DNA of 64,000 nt. Origin: Pelagihabitans sp963760375. Its GTDB lineage: Bacteria; Bacteroidota; Bacteroidia; Flavobacteriales; Flavobacteriaceae. Of the stretch, positions 35,169-43,842 are shown in pieces. A model generated the notes under the pieces. That model searched no databases. It had not been told where the DNA came from and worked only from the letters and a program-made list of their open reading frames with translations. The stretch is from contig CAVXCS010000002.1 in the NCBI GenBank assembly GCA_963760375.1, positions 152,064-216,063 of the forward strand, read 5' to 3'. The position numbers and the translations under genes were made by a program. Position 1 is the first letter of the stretch. Every line of letters starts with the position of its first letter.

Positions 35169-37637
35169 TTGAAGTGCACTAGATTCCTTTTTACGCTGTT
35201 GGTCCTATGCCATTTGGGACTGGCTTGGGCACAGACGGCAACCATAACCGGCCTGGTGCTGGATGAACGTAATCTGCCCCTCCCAGGAGTCAATATATCT
35301 GCCGCAGATCAAGGTGGCTTCACAGACGATGATGGATTTTACGTGTTGCGGATTACCGCGGAGATTCCCACCAACATTACTTTTTCACATTTAGGCCATA
35401 AAGATGTGGTTTTGGAGAATCTTATCCTGACCACCAACGAAACCTATGAATTTAATCCGGTGATGCGCACAAGTGTCACCCAAATCGATGGGGTCACCGT
35501 TTCCCCGACCGGGGAAAAACAAGTGGAAGGAGTGATCTCGATCGCTCCTGAAATGGTGAGAAAAATACCTGGCGCCAATGCGGGGGTGGAAAACATCTTA
35601 AAACTGTTGCCCGGGGTGAACTCGAGCAATGAGCTCAGTACCCAATATTCGGTGCGGGGGGGCAATTATGACGAAAACCTGGTCTATGTCAACGAAATAG
35701 AAGTTTACCGCCCTTTTTTGGTCCGATCCGCGCAACAGGAGGGATTGAGTTTCGTGAACAGCGATTTGGTGCAAGGTCTTAAATTTTCGCCTGGGGGCTT
35801 TCAAGCCAAATATGGCGATAAACAATCCTCGGTTTTGGATATTACCTATAAAAATCCGACCGCTTTCGGGGTGAGTCTCGATGCCAGTTTTTTAGGAGCG
35901 GCCGCAGCCGTCGAGACCATTTCAAAAAACAGGAATTTTAGCGGGATTACCGGAATACGGTATCGCAACAACGGTCTTTTGGTAAGGAGTCAGGAGACCC
36001 AATCGAATTTCAATCCGTCTTTCGTAGATGTTCAGAGCTATCTTACCTATCGATTTTCGAACAAGTTCAATCTTAACTTCCTAGGGAACATATCGGTCAA
36101 TGACTATGAAAATGAACCATTGCAAAGACAGACCAATTTTGGCACCTTGAACGACCTACGCGCATTGACGGTGTTCTACAATGGCCGGGAAAACAATCGA
36201 TTTGCCAATGCCATGGCGGCGTTCAAAGGCAATTATTCCTTGAACGATCGCGTAACCTTAAAGCTTATATCCTCAATTTTCCATGCCACCGAAGAGGAAT
36301 ATTCCGATGTCCTCGCACAATATCAGCTGGGGGCCGTCGACACGGATCTTGGCAGTGACACTTTGGGAGAGGCTACGGCTTCAAGGGGATTGGGATCGAC
36401 CCTCAACCGGGCAAGGAACGACTTGGACGCGTTGATCTTTAATCTTGAACAAAAAGGCAAGTACAGCAAGGACGGAAGCGCCTTGGAATGGGGGGTCAAA
36501 TATTCACATGAGGATATCAGGGACCAATTGCGCGAATCGGAGTTCATCGACTCCGCAGGATTTTTCATCAGGCCTCCCCTGGACGGCTTTATCAATAACC
36601 AGCCTGAAGAACCCTTTATAGCACCGTTGGCGGCCTATGAGGCCGTAACTGCAGTGAATTTTACAAAAACCAACCGGTTCAGTGGGTTTGTACAATTCAG
36701 CGACCAAAGGCAATGGCAGCAGATGGATGTCTATTTTAACCTGGGGGTTAGGGCACAACACTGGACGGTCAGCGGTACCGGTGTCGAAAAAGTAGCACAG
36801 ACCATCGTCAGTCCGCGGGCCCAGTTTGCCCTCAAACCGCACTGGAAACGCGACATGCTCTTCAGAATTTCAGGCGGCGTCTACCAACAACCCCCCTTTT
36901 ACAGGGAAATGCGTAATCGGGAAGGCGTCATAATACCTGGTGTAAAAGCACAAAAATCGATCCACTATGTTTTGGGCAATGAGTATAGTTTTACGATTTG
37001 GGACCGACCGTTCACCTTGGTCGGAGAGGCCTACTACAAACACCTGACCCAGGTGAACGCCTATACCCTGGAAGATGTGCGGATAAGATATCGGGCCGAC
37101 AACGATGCCAAGGCCTATGTTTATGGTTTTGAAATGCGCATGAACGGGGCCTTTGTGCCGGGAACGGAATCATGGGTGAGCATCGGCTATCTTAAATCCG
37201 AAGAAAACATCGGCCAACGCGGATACATATCCAGGCCTACCGATCAACGGGTAAAGTTAGGCCTGCTGTTTCAGGATTATCTGCCCGATTATCCCAACGT
37301 GAAGATGTACCTCAACCTGGTTTACAACACCGGGGTACCCGGTGGTTCGCCCAATTATGCCGATCCCTATATTTTTCAGAATAGATTAAGAGATTATAAA
37401 CGGGCAGATTTGGGAATTTCCTATATTTTTGTAGGTGGCAATAGGAAATATCCAAAAAACCATTGGCTCGGGCGATTTAAGGCCTTTAACGGTGGTTTCG
37501 AAATATTCAATTTGTTCAACACCCAAAATGCCATCACCAATACCTGGGTAAGGGACGTTGACAGCAAACAGCAATATGCCATCCCCAATTTTATGACCAG
37601 TAGGGTTTTCAATATCAGGGTGGGGTTTCGGCTATGA
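35169..37637 (+). CDS. TonB-dependent receptor with N-terminal carboxypeptidase-like domain
   Basis: An 822-residue outer-membrane receptor starting at a TTG. Signal peptide FLFTLLVLCHLGLAWAQ, then a CarboxypepD_reg-like beta sandwich (TGLVLDERNLPLPGVNI, residues 27-105), the plug domain (ENILKLLPGVNSSNELSTQY, then SVRGGNYDENLVYVNEIEV) and a beta barrel ending in ...RVFNIRVGFRL with a C-terminal aromatic-rich strand. No SusD partner is next to it, so it is not a classical polysaccharide locus. Its ligand is unknown; proximity to an M23 peptidase hints at peptides or envelope work. Confidence 0.9.
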   Translation: MKCTRFLFTLLVLCHLGLAWAQTATITGLVLDERNLPLPGVNISAADQGGFTDDDGFYVLRITAEIPTNITFSHLGHKDVVLENLILTTNETYEFNPVMRTSVTQIDGVTVSPTGEKQVEGVISIAPEMVRKIPGANAGVENILKLLPGVNSSNELSTQYSVRGGNYDENLVYVNEIEVYRPFLVRSAQQEGLSFVNSDLVQGLKFSPGGFQAKYGDKQSSVLDITYKNPTAFGVSLDASFLGAAAAVETISKNRNFSGITGIRYRNNGLLVRSQETQSNFNPSFVDVQSYLTYRFSNKFNLNFLGNISVNDYENEPLQRQTNFGTLNDLRALTVFYNGRENNRFANAMAAFKGNYSLNDRVTLKLISSIFHATEEEYSDVLAQYQLGAVDTDLGSDTLGEATASRGLGSTLNRARNDLDALIFNLEQKGKYSKDGSALEWGVKYSHEDIRDQLRESEFIDSAGFFIRPPLDGFINNQPEEPFIAPLAAYEAVTAVNFTKTNRFSGFVQFSDQRQWQQMDVYFNLGVRAQHWTVSGTGVEKVAQTIVSPRAQFALKPHWKRDMLFRISGGVYQQPPFYREMRNREGVIIPGVKAQKSIHYVLGNEYSFTIWDRPFTLVGEAYYKHLTQVNAYTLEDVRIRYRADNDAKAYVYGFEMRMNGAFVPGTESWVSIGYLKSEENIGQRGYISRPTDQRVKLGLLFQDYLPDYPNVKMYLNLVYNTGVPGGSPNYADPYIFQNRLRDYKRADLGISYIFVGGNRKYPKNHWLGRFKAFNGGFEIFNLFNTQNAITNTWVRDVDSKQQYAIPNFMTSRVFNIRVGFRL

Positions 37638-37664
37638 TCAACGGCCACTTTAACGATTTCAAAA

Positions 37665-38327
37665 ATGAAAAATACGATACTGCTTTCCTTTTTCCTTATG
37701 GGCACACTCATTTTGCATGCCCAAAAAAATATATATGAAAGCGATGCCTTCGATGAATTGAGCCAAAAACATGAGGTGCTGGCCATATTGCCGTTTATCA
37801 CCCATTTAGATCTCAAGGAAAATTTGACCAAGGACGAGTTGAAAGCGATGGAAAAAAAAGAGGGGCTCGCAGTGCAGAATGCCTTGGAGAGTTATTTTTC
37901 CCAGAGAAAGAAGAAAAAGAAATTCTCGGTAGATTTCCAAAACACCAAAAACACCAATGCCATTCTGGCCCAGAACAACATCACTTTTGAAAATATGGAC
38001 ATTTACACCACCAAGCAATTGAGTGAATTATTGCAGGTAGATGGTATCATCAGTGGAAACCTAGACCTCAATGTACTGCTTTCGGATGGCGTTGCTACCA
38101 ATTTCAGCATAATAGATTATTTTTTGGGCGAAGCGAATTACGGCCGAATCGGGATCAAGATCAGTGATGGTGACAAAGGGAAACTCCTATGGAAATACGA
38201 AAAAGAGATCAACAAAAAGTCGGGGAAAAACACCAATGATATGATCGATCGGATGATGAAACTGGCCTCCCGTAAATTTCCGTACGACAGGGAAAAAAAG
38301 AAAGAACGAAAAAAACAGGAGGGCTAA
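37665..38327 (+). CDS. Exported protein of unknown function
   Basis: A 220-residue protein with signal peptide MKNTILLSFFLMGTLILHAQ. The section TTKQLSELLQVDGIISGNLD resembles the nucleotide/anticodon-like fold of CsgG- or TolB-type periplasmic proteins (a search for a named component, then 'is there such a factor' strand), but this is a weak impression. The C-terminus is strongly basic (REKKKERKKQEG). It follows the TonB receptor by 27 nt. Its stop codon interlocks with that of the convergent cysteine desulfurase. Confidence 0.7.
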   Translation: MKNTILLSFFLMGTLILHAQKNIYESDAFDELSQKHEVLAILPFITHLDLKENLTKDELKAMEKKEGLAVQNALESYFSQRKKKKKFSVDFQNTKNTNAILAQNNITFENMDIYTTKQLSELLQVDGIISGNLDLNVLLSDGVATNFSIIDYFLGEANYGRIGIKISDGDKGKLLWKYEKEINKKSGKNTNDMIDRMMKLASRKFPYDREKKKERKKQEG

Positions 38328-39478
38328 GTGGCCATGAACTCTTGTAATACCCCGATGACATAATCCAATTCTTCTTTGGTATTGTATTTTGAAAAACTGA
38401 ACCTTATGGAAGGTTTTTTAAGATCTTCCTCTGAAAGTATTTCAGTAAGGACGTGAGACCCATGGTCACTGCCCGATTGGCACGCACTGCCTTTCGAACA
38501 GGCAATTCCCTTGATATCTAAATGGAACAACAACATCAATGCCTTATGTGCATCGATGGGCAAACAGACATTCACCAAGGTGTAGGTGCTTTGTTCCAGG
38601 TCTCCAGAAAGTCCATTGAATTTTACCCCGGGAATGGCCTTTTGGATCGTTTCGATGAAATATCGCTTGAGCGCTTTGACGAAGGCCTGCTCCGTTTCCA
38701 GATTGTCGTAAGCCGCCATAAATGCCTTTTCCAAACCCACGATATTATGATAGGCCTCGGTGCCTCCCCTGAAGCCGCGTTCTTGAGATCCTCCGGATAT
38801 GAAGGGTTTTAAACCGGAGTTTTTCCGGATAAAGGCAAAACCGATCCCTTTCGGACCGTGGAACTTGTGCGCGGCGGCCGTTAAAAAATCAATGGGCACC
38901 TGCTTCAGATCCCAGGTATAATGGCCTATTGACTGTACCGTATCCGAATGCAAAAGGGCCGCATTCCTTGTACAGATTTCGCTGATCTTTTGAATGTCGA
39001 CAAGATTTCCGATCTCGTTGTTCACGTGCATCAGCGAAACCAACTTTTTCGAATCGTCTTTTTGCAAGAGTTCCTCTAAATGGGAAAGATCGGGATTTCC
39101 AGTATCCTCCAAGTTCACGTATTGAAGGGAAATCCCATGCTCCTTCACCAGATCCTCGGCGGTGTGGAGCACGGCATGGTGCTCTATTTTGGTGGTGATG
39201 ATCGTTTGCACCCCGAGATCGCGCACCGCACAGCGCAATATCATATTATCTGCCTCGGTGCCGCCCGAGGTGAAGATGATTTCCGAGGGTTGGGCATTCA
39301 AGTATTTGGCGATGGTTTTCCTTGCGGTTTCAACCGCGGTTTTGGCGGCCCTACCGAAACTATGGCTGGAAGATGGATTGCCATAACACTCTGCCAGGGC
39401 CTTCTGCATTTCGGCAATCACCTCGTCCCTTACCTGGGTGGTCGCCGCACTATCTAAATATACTTTTTTTACCTCCAA
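38324..39478 (-). CDS. Cysteine desulfurase (NifS/IscS family)
   Basis: A 384-residue PLP enzyme that releases sulfur from cysteine as a protein persulfide for Fe-S clusters, Moco or thionucleosides. Present are NPSSSHSFGRAA near 34, FTSGGTEADN near 69, His100/His101, the PLP lysine K205 in AAHKFHGPKG and the persulfide loop CSKGSACQSG with Cys333. The start is TTG (39476-39478); no in-frame ATG fits. It could supply sulfur to the MoaD/MoeB pathway at the left end, but no linkage is shown. Its 3' end overlaps the convergent gene by 4 nt. Confidence 0.9.
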   Translation of the reverse strand: MEVKKVYLDSAATTQVRDEVIAEMQKALAECYGNPSSSHSFGRAAKTAVETARKTIAKYLNAQPSEIIFTSGGTEADNMILRCAVRDLGVQTIITTKIEHHAVLHTAEDLVKEHGISLQYVNLEDTGNPDLSHLEELLQKDDSKKLVSLMHVNNEIGNLVDIQKISEICTRNAALLHSDTVQSIGHYTWDLKQVPIDFLTAAAHKFHGPKGIGFAFIRKNSGLKPFISGGSQERGFRGGTEAYHNIVGLEKAFMAAYDNLETEQAFVKALKRYFIETIQKAIPGVKFNGLSGDLEQSTYTLVNVCLPIDAHKALMLLFHLDIKGIACSKGSACQSGSDHGSHVLTEILSEEDLKKPSIRFSFSKYNTKEELDYVIGVLQEFMAT

Positions 39479-39500
39479 ACCCTATTCATTTTCAGATTCC

Positions 39501-39508
39501 CAAAAATA
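39501..39508 (-). promoter_or_regulatory. -7 element TATTTTTG for the cysteine desulfurase gene
   Basis: Exact match on the minus strand, 22 nt upstream of the TTG start codon, in the divergent gap shared with the lipoprotein at 39577. Confidence 0.5.
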
Positions 39509-39564
39509 ACCCAAATAAAGTTAATTTATGCTCGAATTGCGATAATCCTAAGGTTAATTTCGAT

Positions 39565-39572
39565 TAAATTTG
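39565..39572 (+). promoter_or_regulatory. -7 element TAAATTTG for the duplicated-domain lipoprotein gene
   Basis: Exact match ending 4 nt before the ATG at 39577, which is fixed by the signal peptide. If used, the mRNA would be leaderless or nearly so. Confidence 0.5.
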
Positions 39573-39576
39573 GGCC

Positions 39577-40593
39577 ATGAAACGTATTTTAATCCTAGTC
39601 TTGCCCCTGCTATTTTTGTCTTGTAACGATGGAGAACTTCAAATAGAAGCCCTCGACTTCGATGCCGCCTCGGTCGAATTTTGTGTTACGGCTTCCGACG
39701 ACAAATTGACCAATACCTTTTTCTTTAAAATTCAGGGCGATGAAGCTTTATTGCTTACCATGGGCACCGGTCAGTTCAAGAATACCACCTCTCTGGACGG
39801 CTCCATCACAAGTAATTTAAGCGCCGGCGCCAATCCAAAATTGATCTACCGGCTTTTTACCGGTACCGTGAACAAGGGTTATTTTTGTGATGCCATTCCT
39901 GCCGCGGAACCGGGCGTGGTCAAAGAAAACAGCGCCAGTGGTGGTACGGTAACGGTCACCACTTCGGTGAGCAAAGTGGGTAAGTCCAATAAAACCTATA
40001 CCCACAATATGGCGATAAACGATCTTTCACTGACCAATGAATTGGGGGAAAGACTCACCGATACCTCGACCCTCGATTATGGAAACTTTACAACGGATAC
40101 ACAAAACAGCGGCAGTCTCGATGTTCCTTTTTCGAATTATACTTCGATCGATTGGACCGCATGTGAGACGCCACCAGCGGTCGGGAACATAAGGCTCTAT
40201 AAAGTTTTGAACGACGAATCGATCACCCTGGAAATTCCGGAATCCTTGATTGCAAATGAAGCCACTGGAGAAGCTCCAAGAAGCGCCCTTTTGGAAGGGA
40301 CCGTTCGTTTTAAAAATACGGTTTTCAATGCCTTGGCGACCCAAGAATTTTTTTGCGGTACCGCATTGCCGGAAGCAATCACTGCTTGGGATTTTGTCAG
40401 TGACTCCGGAAGCATTACGGTAACCACCGTCGAGAACGCGCCCAATGCCCAGGGCCAGTTGAACTACACCCATACGCTCTCGCTCACCGACCTGGTCTTG
40501 GTGCTGAAGGGCAATGGTGACAATGTTGCGGATATTGTGTTGGAAGCCATTCCTACGGTTTCCTTGGGTACCTACACGACCATAGCGCCCTAG
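39577..40593 (+). CDS. Lipoprotein with two tandem homologous domains, function unknown
   Basis: A 338-residue lipoprotein; MKRILILVLPLLFLSCNDG gives lipobox FLSC. The mature part is an internal duplication: residues ~25-170 and ~180-338 align around a conserved Cys strand (GYFCDAIP / EFFCGTALPE), an SGGTVTVTT / SGSITVTTVE strand and TYTHNMAINDLSL / NYTHTLSLTDLVL. Each half also has an earlier Cys (VEFCVTA / DWTACETP), so one disulfide per domain is plausible. The protein is beta-rich and lacks catalytic motifs. Its stop overlaps that of the convergent Smr gene by 4 nt. Confidence 0.8.
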   Translation: MKRILILVLPLLFLSCNDGELQIEALDFDAASVEFCVTASDDKLTNTFFFKIQGDEALLLTMGTGQFKNTTSLDGSITSNLSAGANPKLIYRLFTGTVNKGYFCDAIPAAEPGVVKENSASGGTVTVTTSVSKVGKSNKTYTHNMAINDLSLTNELGERLTDTSTLDYGNFTTDTQNSGSLDVPFSNYTSIDWTACETPPAVGNIRLYKVLNDESITLEIPESLIANEATGEAPRSALLEGTVRFKNTVFNALATQEFFCGTALPEAITAWDFVSDSGSITVTTVENAPNAQGQLNYTHTLSLTDLVLVLKGNGDNVADIVLEAIPTVSLGTYTTIAP

Positions 40594-41141
40594 GGCATCT
40601 GATAGATATAGACTTCGGTGGCGCCCAAGCCATATTGTTGGTAATCGGCATCATAATGGGTGAGGTTTTCGTAACGTCCAAAAAGATAATACAACTCCTC
40701 TTTCAACACGCCTTCCCCTACCCCATGGATGAACACCACTTTTTGGATGCGCTTCTCCATGGCAAACTGCAACTGCCTTTTGGCCGTCTCCAATTGTAGG
40801 TTCAACATGTCGTGATTGGACATGCCCTTTGTGGAAGCCACCAACTGGTTGATGTGAAGATCCACCTCCATTTTTGGGGCATTGCGTTCTTTGGATCTCG
40901 GAACCGGGGTATGTTTTTTTTTGGGCAATTCCTTTTCCGCCTTTACCATTGACACTTCATGGTTGGTGACCCTAATTTCGGAAGAACGCTGTGCAAGAAG
41001 CAATTCGTTCGGGCGATAGGTCAACATAAATCCCTCGTCACTTTCAATCGTGACTTCTTCCCGATCTACTTCTACGACCGTTCCCATGATCGTATCGTCG
41101 ATGGTCTCAACCTTGTCCCCAATCTTAAAAACAGCCATCAT
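40590..41141 (-). CDS. DUF2027 and Smr-domain protein
   Basis: A 183-residue protein from the ATG at 41139-41141 (MMAVFKIGDKVETID; a second ATG follows directly). The N-terminal part is a small beta domain as in DUF2027 (GTVVEVDREEVTIESDEGFM). The C-terminal Smr domain begins at about residue 90 with EVDLHINQLV and has VVFIHGVGEGVLKEEL, the glycine loop of MutS2-type nucleases. Family members may cleave or bind nucleic acids or ribosomes; activity here is not shown. Confidence 0.85.
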   Translation of the reverse strand: MMAVFKIGDKVETIDDTIMGTVVEVDREEVTIESDEGFMLTYRPNELLLAQRSSEIRVTNHEVSMVKAEKELPKKKHTPVPRSKERNAPKMEVDLHINQLVASTKGMSNHDMLNLQLETAKRQLQFAMEKRIQKVVFIHGVGEGVLKEELYYLFGRYENLTHYDADYQQYGLGATEVYIYQMP

Positions 41142-41202
41142 TTTATTTTTATTCCCCAAAAATAATAGTAATTTTCAGCTAAGAATCGCAATTGGCCAGA
41201 AA

Positions 41203-41502
41203 ATGAACTGGGTTTTTTTTATATCGGCTATTGAAAATTATATGCTTCCATGTTTCAGCAAGCGTATTTTTGGGGTTGAATGTCCGGGTTGTGGCATTCA
41301 ACGTGCCGTGGCTTTTCTAATACAGGGTGATTTCGCGGCGGCATTTCATATGTATCCCGCTATCTATACGCTAATTCCTTTGATGTTTTTTTTATTGGCC
41401 GACCATCTTTTCAAAATAAAATATTCCAATGTCATTACCATGGTGCTCATGTTTGCAACGGTGCTATTGATATTGGGCAACTATTTGCTAAAATTATTCT
41501 AA
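41203..41502 (+). CDS. DUF2752 membrane protein
   Basis: A 99-residue protein starting at ATG 41203. The hallmark CPGCGIQRA of DUF2752 is at about residues 25-33, followed by two strong membrane spans (AIYTLIPLMFFLLADHLF and VITMVLMFATVLLILGNYLL). It is adjacent to two CCC-motif membrane proteins (gap 15 nt), a grouping I recall in flavobacteria. Function unknown. Confidence 0.82.
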   Translation: MNWVFFISAIENYMLPCFSKRIFGVECPGCGIQRAVAFLIQGDFAAAFHMYPAIYTLIPLMFFLLADHLFKIKYSNVITMVLMFATVLLILGNYLLKLF

Positions 41503-41517
41503 CCAAACCTTAATATT

Positions 41518-41853
41518 ATGGATCAACAAAAATTGCCCAATGTGACCATCGCCCTAGTATTGGGCATTGTCTCATTTCTATGCTGTTTTTGCAGCTCGGG
41601 TATAGGGGGCATCGTCATGTCGGGCATCGCACTTTTCCTGACTTCGAAAGATAACAAGACCTATCAGGAAAGTCCAGAACAGTATTCCAATTTCAGCCAA
41701 TTGAAAACGGCCAAGATCGTAGCCATAATCGGACTCGTACTTGGCATCGTTACATTGTTATATACCATTTACGCGATCAATCAGATGGGCGGTATTGAAG
41801 GATACATGGAAAAAGTAAGGGAAACAATGGAACAATACGGCATTGAAGAATAA
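41518..41853 (+). CDS. CCC-motif membrane protein, copy 1
   Basis: A 111-residue two-span membrane protein with cysteines in the first helix (SFLCCFCSSGIGG) and the linker SKDNKTYQESPEQYSNFSQL. Resembles DUF4190-like and CCC-motif proteins of Bacteroidota. It is a paralogue of the next gene (12 nt downstream). Function unknown. Confidence 0.78.
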   Translation: MDQQKLPNVTIALVLGIVSFLCCFCSSGIGGIVMSGIALFLTSKDNKTYQESPEQYSNFSQLKTAKIVAIIGLVLGIVTLLYTIYAINQMGGIEGYMEKVRETMEQYGIEE

Positions 41854-41865
41854 AAAACCAACCAC

Positions 41866-42177
41866 ATGAACCAACAACCACTTCCGGGGGCAAGCAATGC
41901 GCTTACCTTCGGCATCTTATCGATCGTACTCACTTTCGTCTGCTGCGGACCCTTTGGTGCTATTTTTAGCATTATTGGACTCTCAAGCGCCAGTAAGGCA
42001 GAAAAACTATACCTGGAAAACCCTGAAAACTATACCGGATTTGAAAATGTAAAAACGGGCCGGATACTATCCTATGTCGGATTGGGTTTTGCCTTGTTAA
42101 TGCTGATTTTCGTTATCCTCTATTTCGGCGCCATAGTCGCCATCGTGGCCTCTGGTGGGGATTGGGACAGTTTTTAA
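41866..42177 (+). CDS. CCC-motif membrane protein, copy 2
   Basis: A 103-residue paralogue of copy 1 (SIVLTFVCCGPFGAIFSIIG; linker ASKAEKLYLENPENYTGFEN) with the same spacing of Cys pair, linker and second helix. It ends just before a bidirectional terminator. Confidence 0.78.
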   Translation: MNQQPLPGASNALTFGILSIVLTFVCCGPFGAIFSIIGLSSASKAEKLYLENPENYTGFENVKTGRILSYVGLGFALLMLIFVILYFGAIVAIVASGGDWDSF

Positions 42178-42193
42178 AGAGGAAGACATCCAT

Positions 42194-42227
42194 AAAAAAT
42201 CCCCTGATCGCTCAGGGGATTTTTTTT
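42194..42227. terminator. Bidirectional intrinsic terminator
   Basis: AAAATCCCCTGA/TCAGGGGATTTT-type hairpin with loop TCGC, flanked by A-run on the left and T-run on the right, so it serves both the CCC genes (plus) and rocD (minus). It reaches into the rocD stop codon (42226-42228). Confidence 0.85.
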
Positions 42228-43506
42228 ATTGTTCAAATTGTTTCAGGGTCTTGATAATAATCGAGACGCAGTCGAGCAATTGCTCCTTATCTATAACCAA
42301 TGGCGGTGCAAACCGAATGATATTGCCATGGGTAGGTTTTGCCAATAGGCCATTTGCTTTGAGGGCCATACAGATGTCCCAAGCCGTGGAACTCTCTTGG
42401 GTATCATTGATCAAGATGGCGTTCAACAGGCCTTTGCCCCTTACAGCGTTCACAATATTGCAGCCAGTGATGAATTTATTGAGCTCTTCCCTAAAAAGTT
42501 CGCCCAGTTCAAAGGCATTTTGGGCAAGCTCCTCCTCTTTGACCACTTCCAAGGCTGCCATACCCACCGCTGCGGCAATGGGGTTGCCGCCAAAGGTACT
42601 GCCGTGGTTCCCGGGCTTGATAACGCCCATGATGTCATCATTGGCCAGTACGGCCGAAACCGGGTAGGCACCACCGGAAAGGGCCTTGCCAAGGATCAAG
42701 ATATCCGCCTTCACATCAGGGGTACCGCTGCAGTGTTTATCGGAACAGGAACAGTTGCCACAAGTGGCAAGCAACCTTCCGGTACGGGCAATCCCGGTTT
42801 GTACCTCATCCGCGATGAACAGCACGTTGTATTTCGCGCAAAGTGCCTTTGCCTTCATTAGGTAGCCCTCTGAGGGCACATATACTCCGGCTTCGCCCTG
42901 TATAGGCTCTACCAGAAAACCGGCCACATTTTTGTTGTTTTCCAATGCAGTTTCCAGGGCTTCAAGGTTGTCGTAAGCTATTTTCAGGAAACCAGGGGTG
43001 AAGGGGCCAAAATGCTTGCGGGCCACCGGATCACTGGAAAATGAAACAATGCTGGTGGTTCTTCCGTGAAAATTATTGTTGCAAACGATGATCTGGGCCT
43101 CATTGTCGTGTATGCCCTTCTTTTCATACGCCCACTTACGGCAGATTTTGATGGCGGTCTCCACCGCCTCGGCTCCGGTATTCATGGGAAGCAACTTATC
43201 GTATCCGAAAGTTTCGGTCACGTATTTTTCGTACTTGCCCAACATATCGTTATAAAAAGCCCTGGAGGTCAAGGTCAGGGTCTGTGCCTGAGCCACCAAG
43301 GCCCCGACAATCTTTGGATGGCAATGGCCTTGGTTTACCGCAGAATAGGCCGATAGAAAGTCATAGTATTTCTTGCCTTCCACGTCCCAAACATAAACCC
43401 CTTCACCACGACTCAGCACCACCGGCAAAGGGTGGTAGTTGTGTGCCCCATACTTCTCTTCCAATGCGATTGCCTCCTGCGAGGATTTTTTTTCCAAGAC
43501 CGACAT
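42226..43506 (-). CDS. rocD: Ornithine--oxo-acid transaminase
   Basis: A 426-residue PLP enzyme converting ornithine and 2-oxoglutarate to glutamate semialdehyde and glutamate. It has the typical start KYGAHNYHPLPVVLSRGEGV, DFLSAYSAVNQGHCHPKI, NTGAEAVETAIKICRKWAYE, NNFHGRTTSIVSFS, ADEVQTGIARTGR and the PLP lysine in ILGKALSGGAYPVSAV near 265. Between these last two a Cys-rich insert (CGNCSCSDKHC) could bind a metal. A weak -7 (TAATTTTT at 43510-43517) lies 3 nt before the ATG. Confidence 0.93.
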   Translation of the reverse strand: MSVLEKKSSQEAIALEEKYGAHNYHPLPVVLSRGEGVYVWDVEGKKYYDFLSAYSAVNQGHCHPKIVGALVAQAQTLTLTSRAFYNDMLGKYEKYVTETFGYDKLLPMNTGAEAVETAIKICRKWAYEKKGIHDNEAQIIVCNNNFHGRTTSIVSFSSDPVARKHFGPFTPGFLKIAYDNLEALETALENNKNVAGFLVEPIQGEAGVYVPSEGYLMKAKALCAKYNVLFIADEVQTGIARTGRLLATCGNCSCSDKHCSGTPDVKADILILGKALSGGAYPVSAVLANDDIMGVIKPGNHGSTFGGNPIAAAVGMAALEVVKEEELAQNAFELGELFREELNKFITGCNIVNAVRGKGLLNAILINDTQESSTAWDICMALKANGLLAKPTHGNIIRFAPPLVIDKEQLLDCVSIIIKTLKQFEQ

Positions 43507-43842
43507 GATAAAAATTACTTTAAATAATACTTCAGCAATTCCTTCTTCTGGAGAGAAATCATCCTATTTTAGCAGCGTAAAATTAAGAAATATTAAGCGA
43601 ATAAACCGCTCAAAACCAAAGCTTTTTAGTTGAAATACAGCACAAATCGGTTCGGTGGCGCATTCCCTTGAATTCATCATTTGAATATCAAAAAAGGATC
43701 AAAAAATTTTCATTGTGCTGTCTTTTTTAAGGTGCCTAGTGAGTGACATGCATAACTACACCGGTCACCATTATTTTATTTATTGCGTGCTTTCCTTTAA
43801 AAGTAAGCGGTAAAAAAGGCGGTGGATTACTACTTTTGCCAA
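43507..43842. other. Divergent intergenic region between rocD and rlmD
   Basis: 336 nt of AT-rich sequence with no credible gene. It holds a weak -7 for rocD near the right edge of that gene and the exact TACTTTTG for rlmD at 43831-43838. No riboswitch-like structure or repeat was evident by eye. Confidence 0.6.
43831..43838 (+). promoter_or_regulatory. -7 element TACTTTTG for rlmD
   Basis: Exact match ending 4 nt before the ATG at 43843. It also lies inside the longer reading frame that begins at GTG 43822, which argues against that earlier start. Confidence 0.5.

Noticed and set aside
43822..43842. GTG start adding seven residues to RlmD
   Set aside because: The extension contains the -7 promoter element and no conserved residues.
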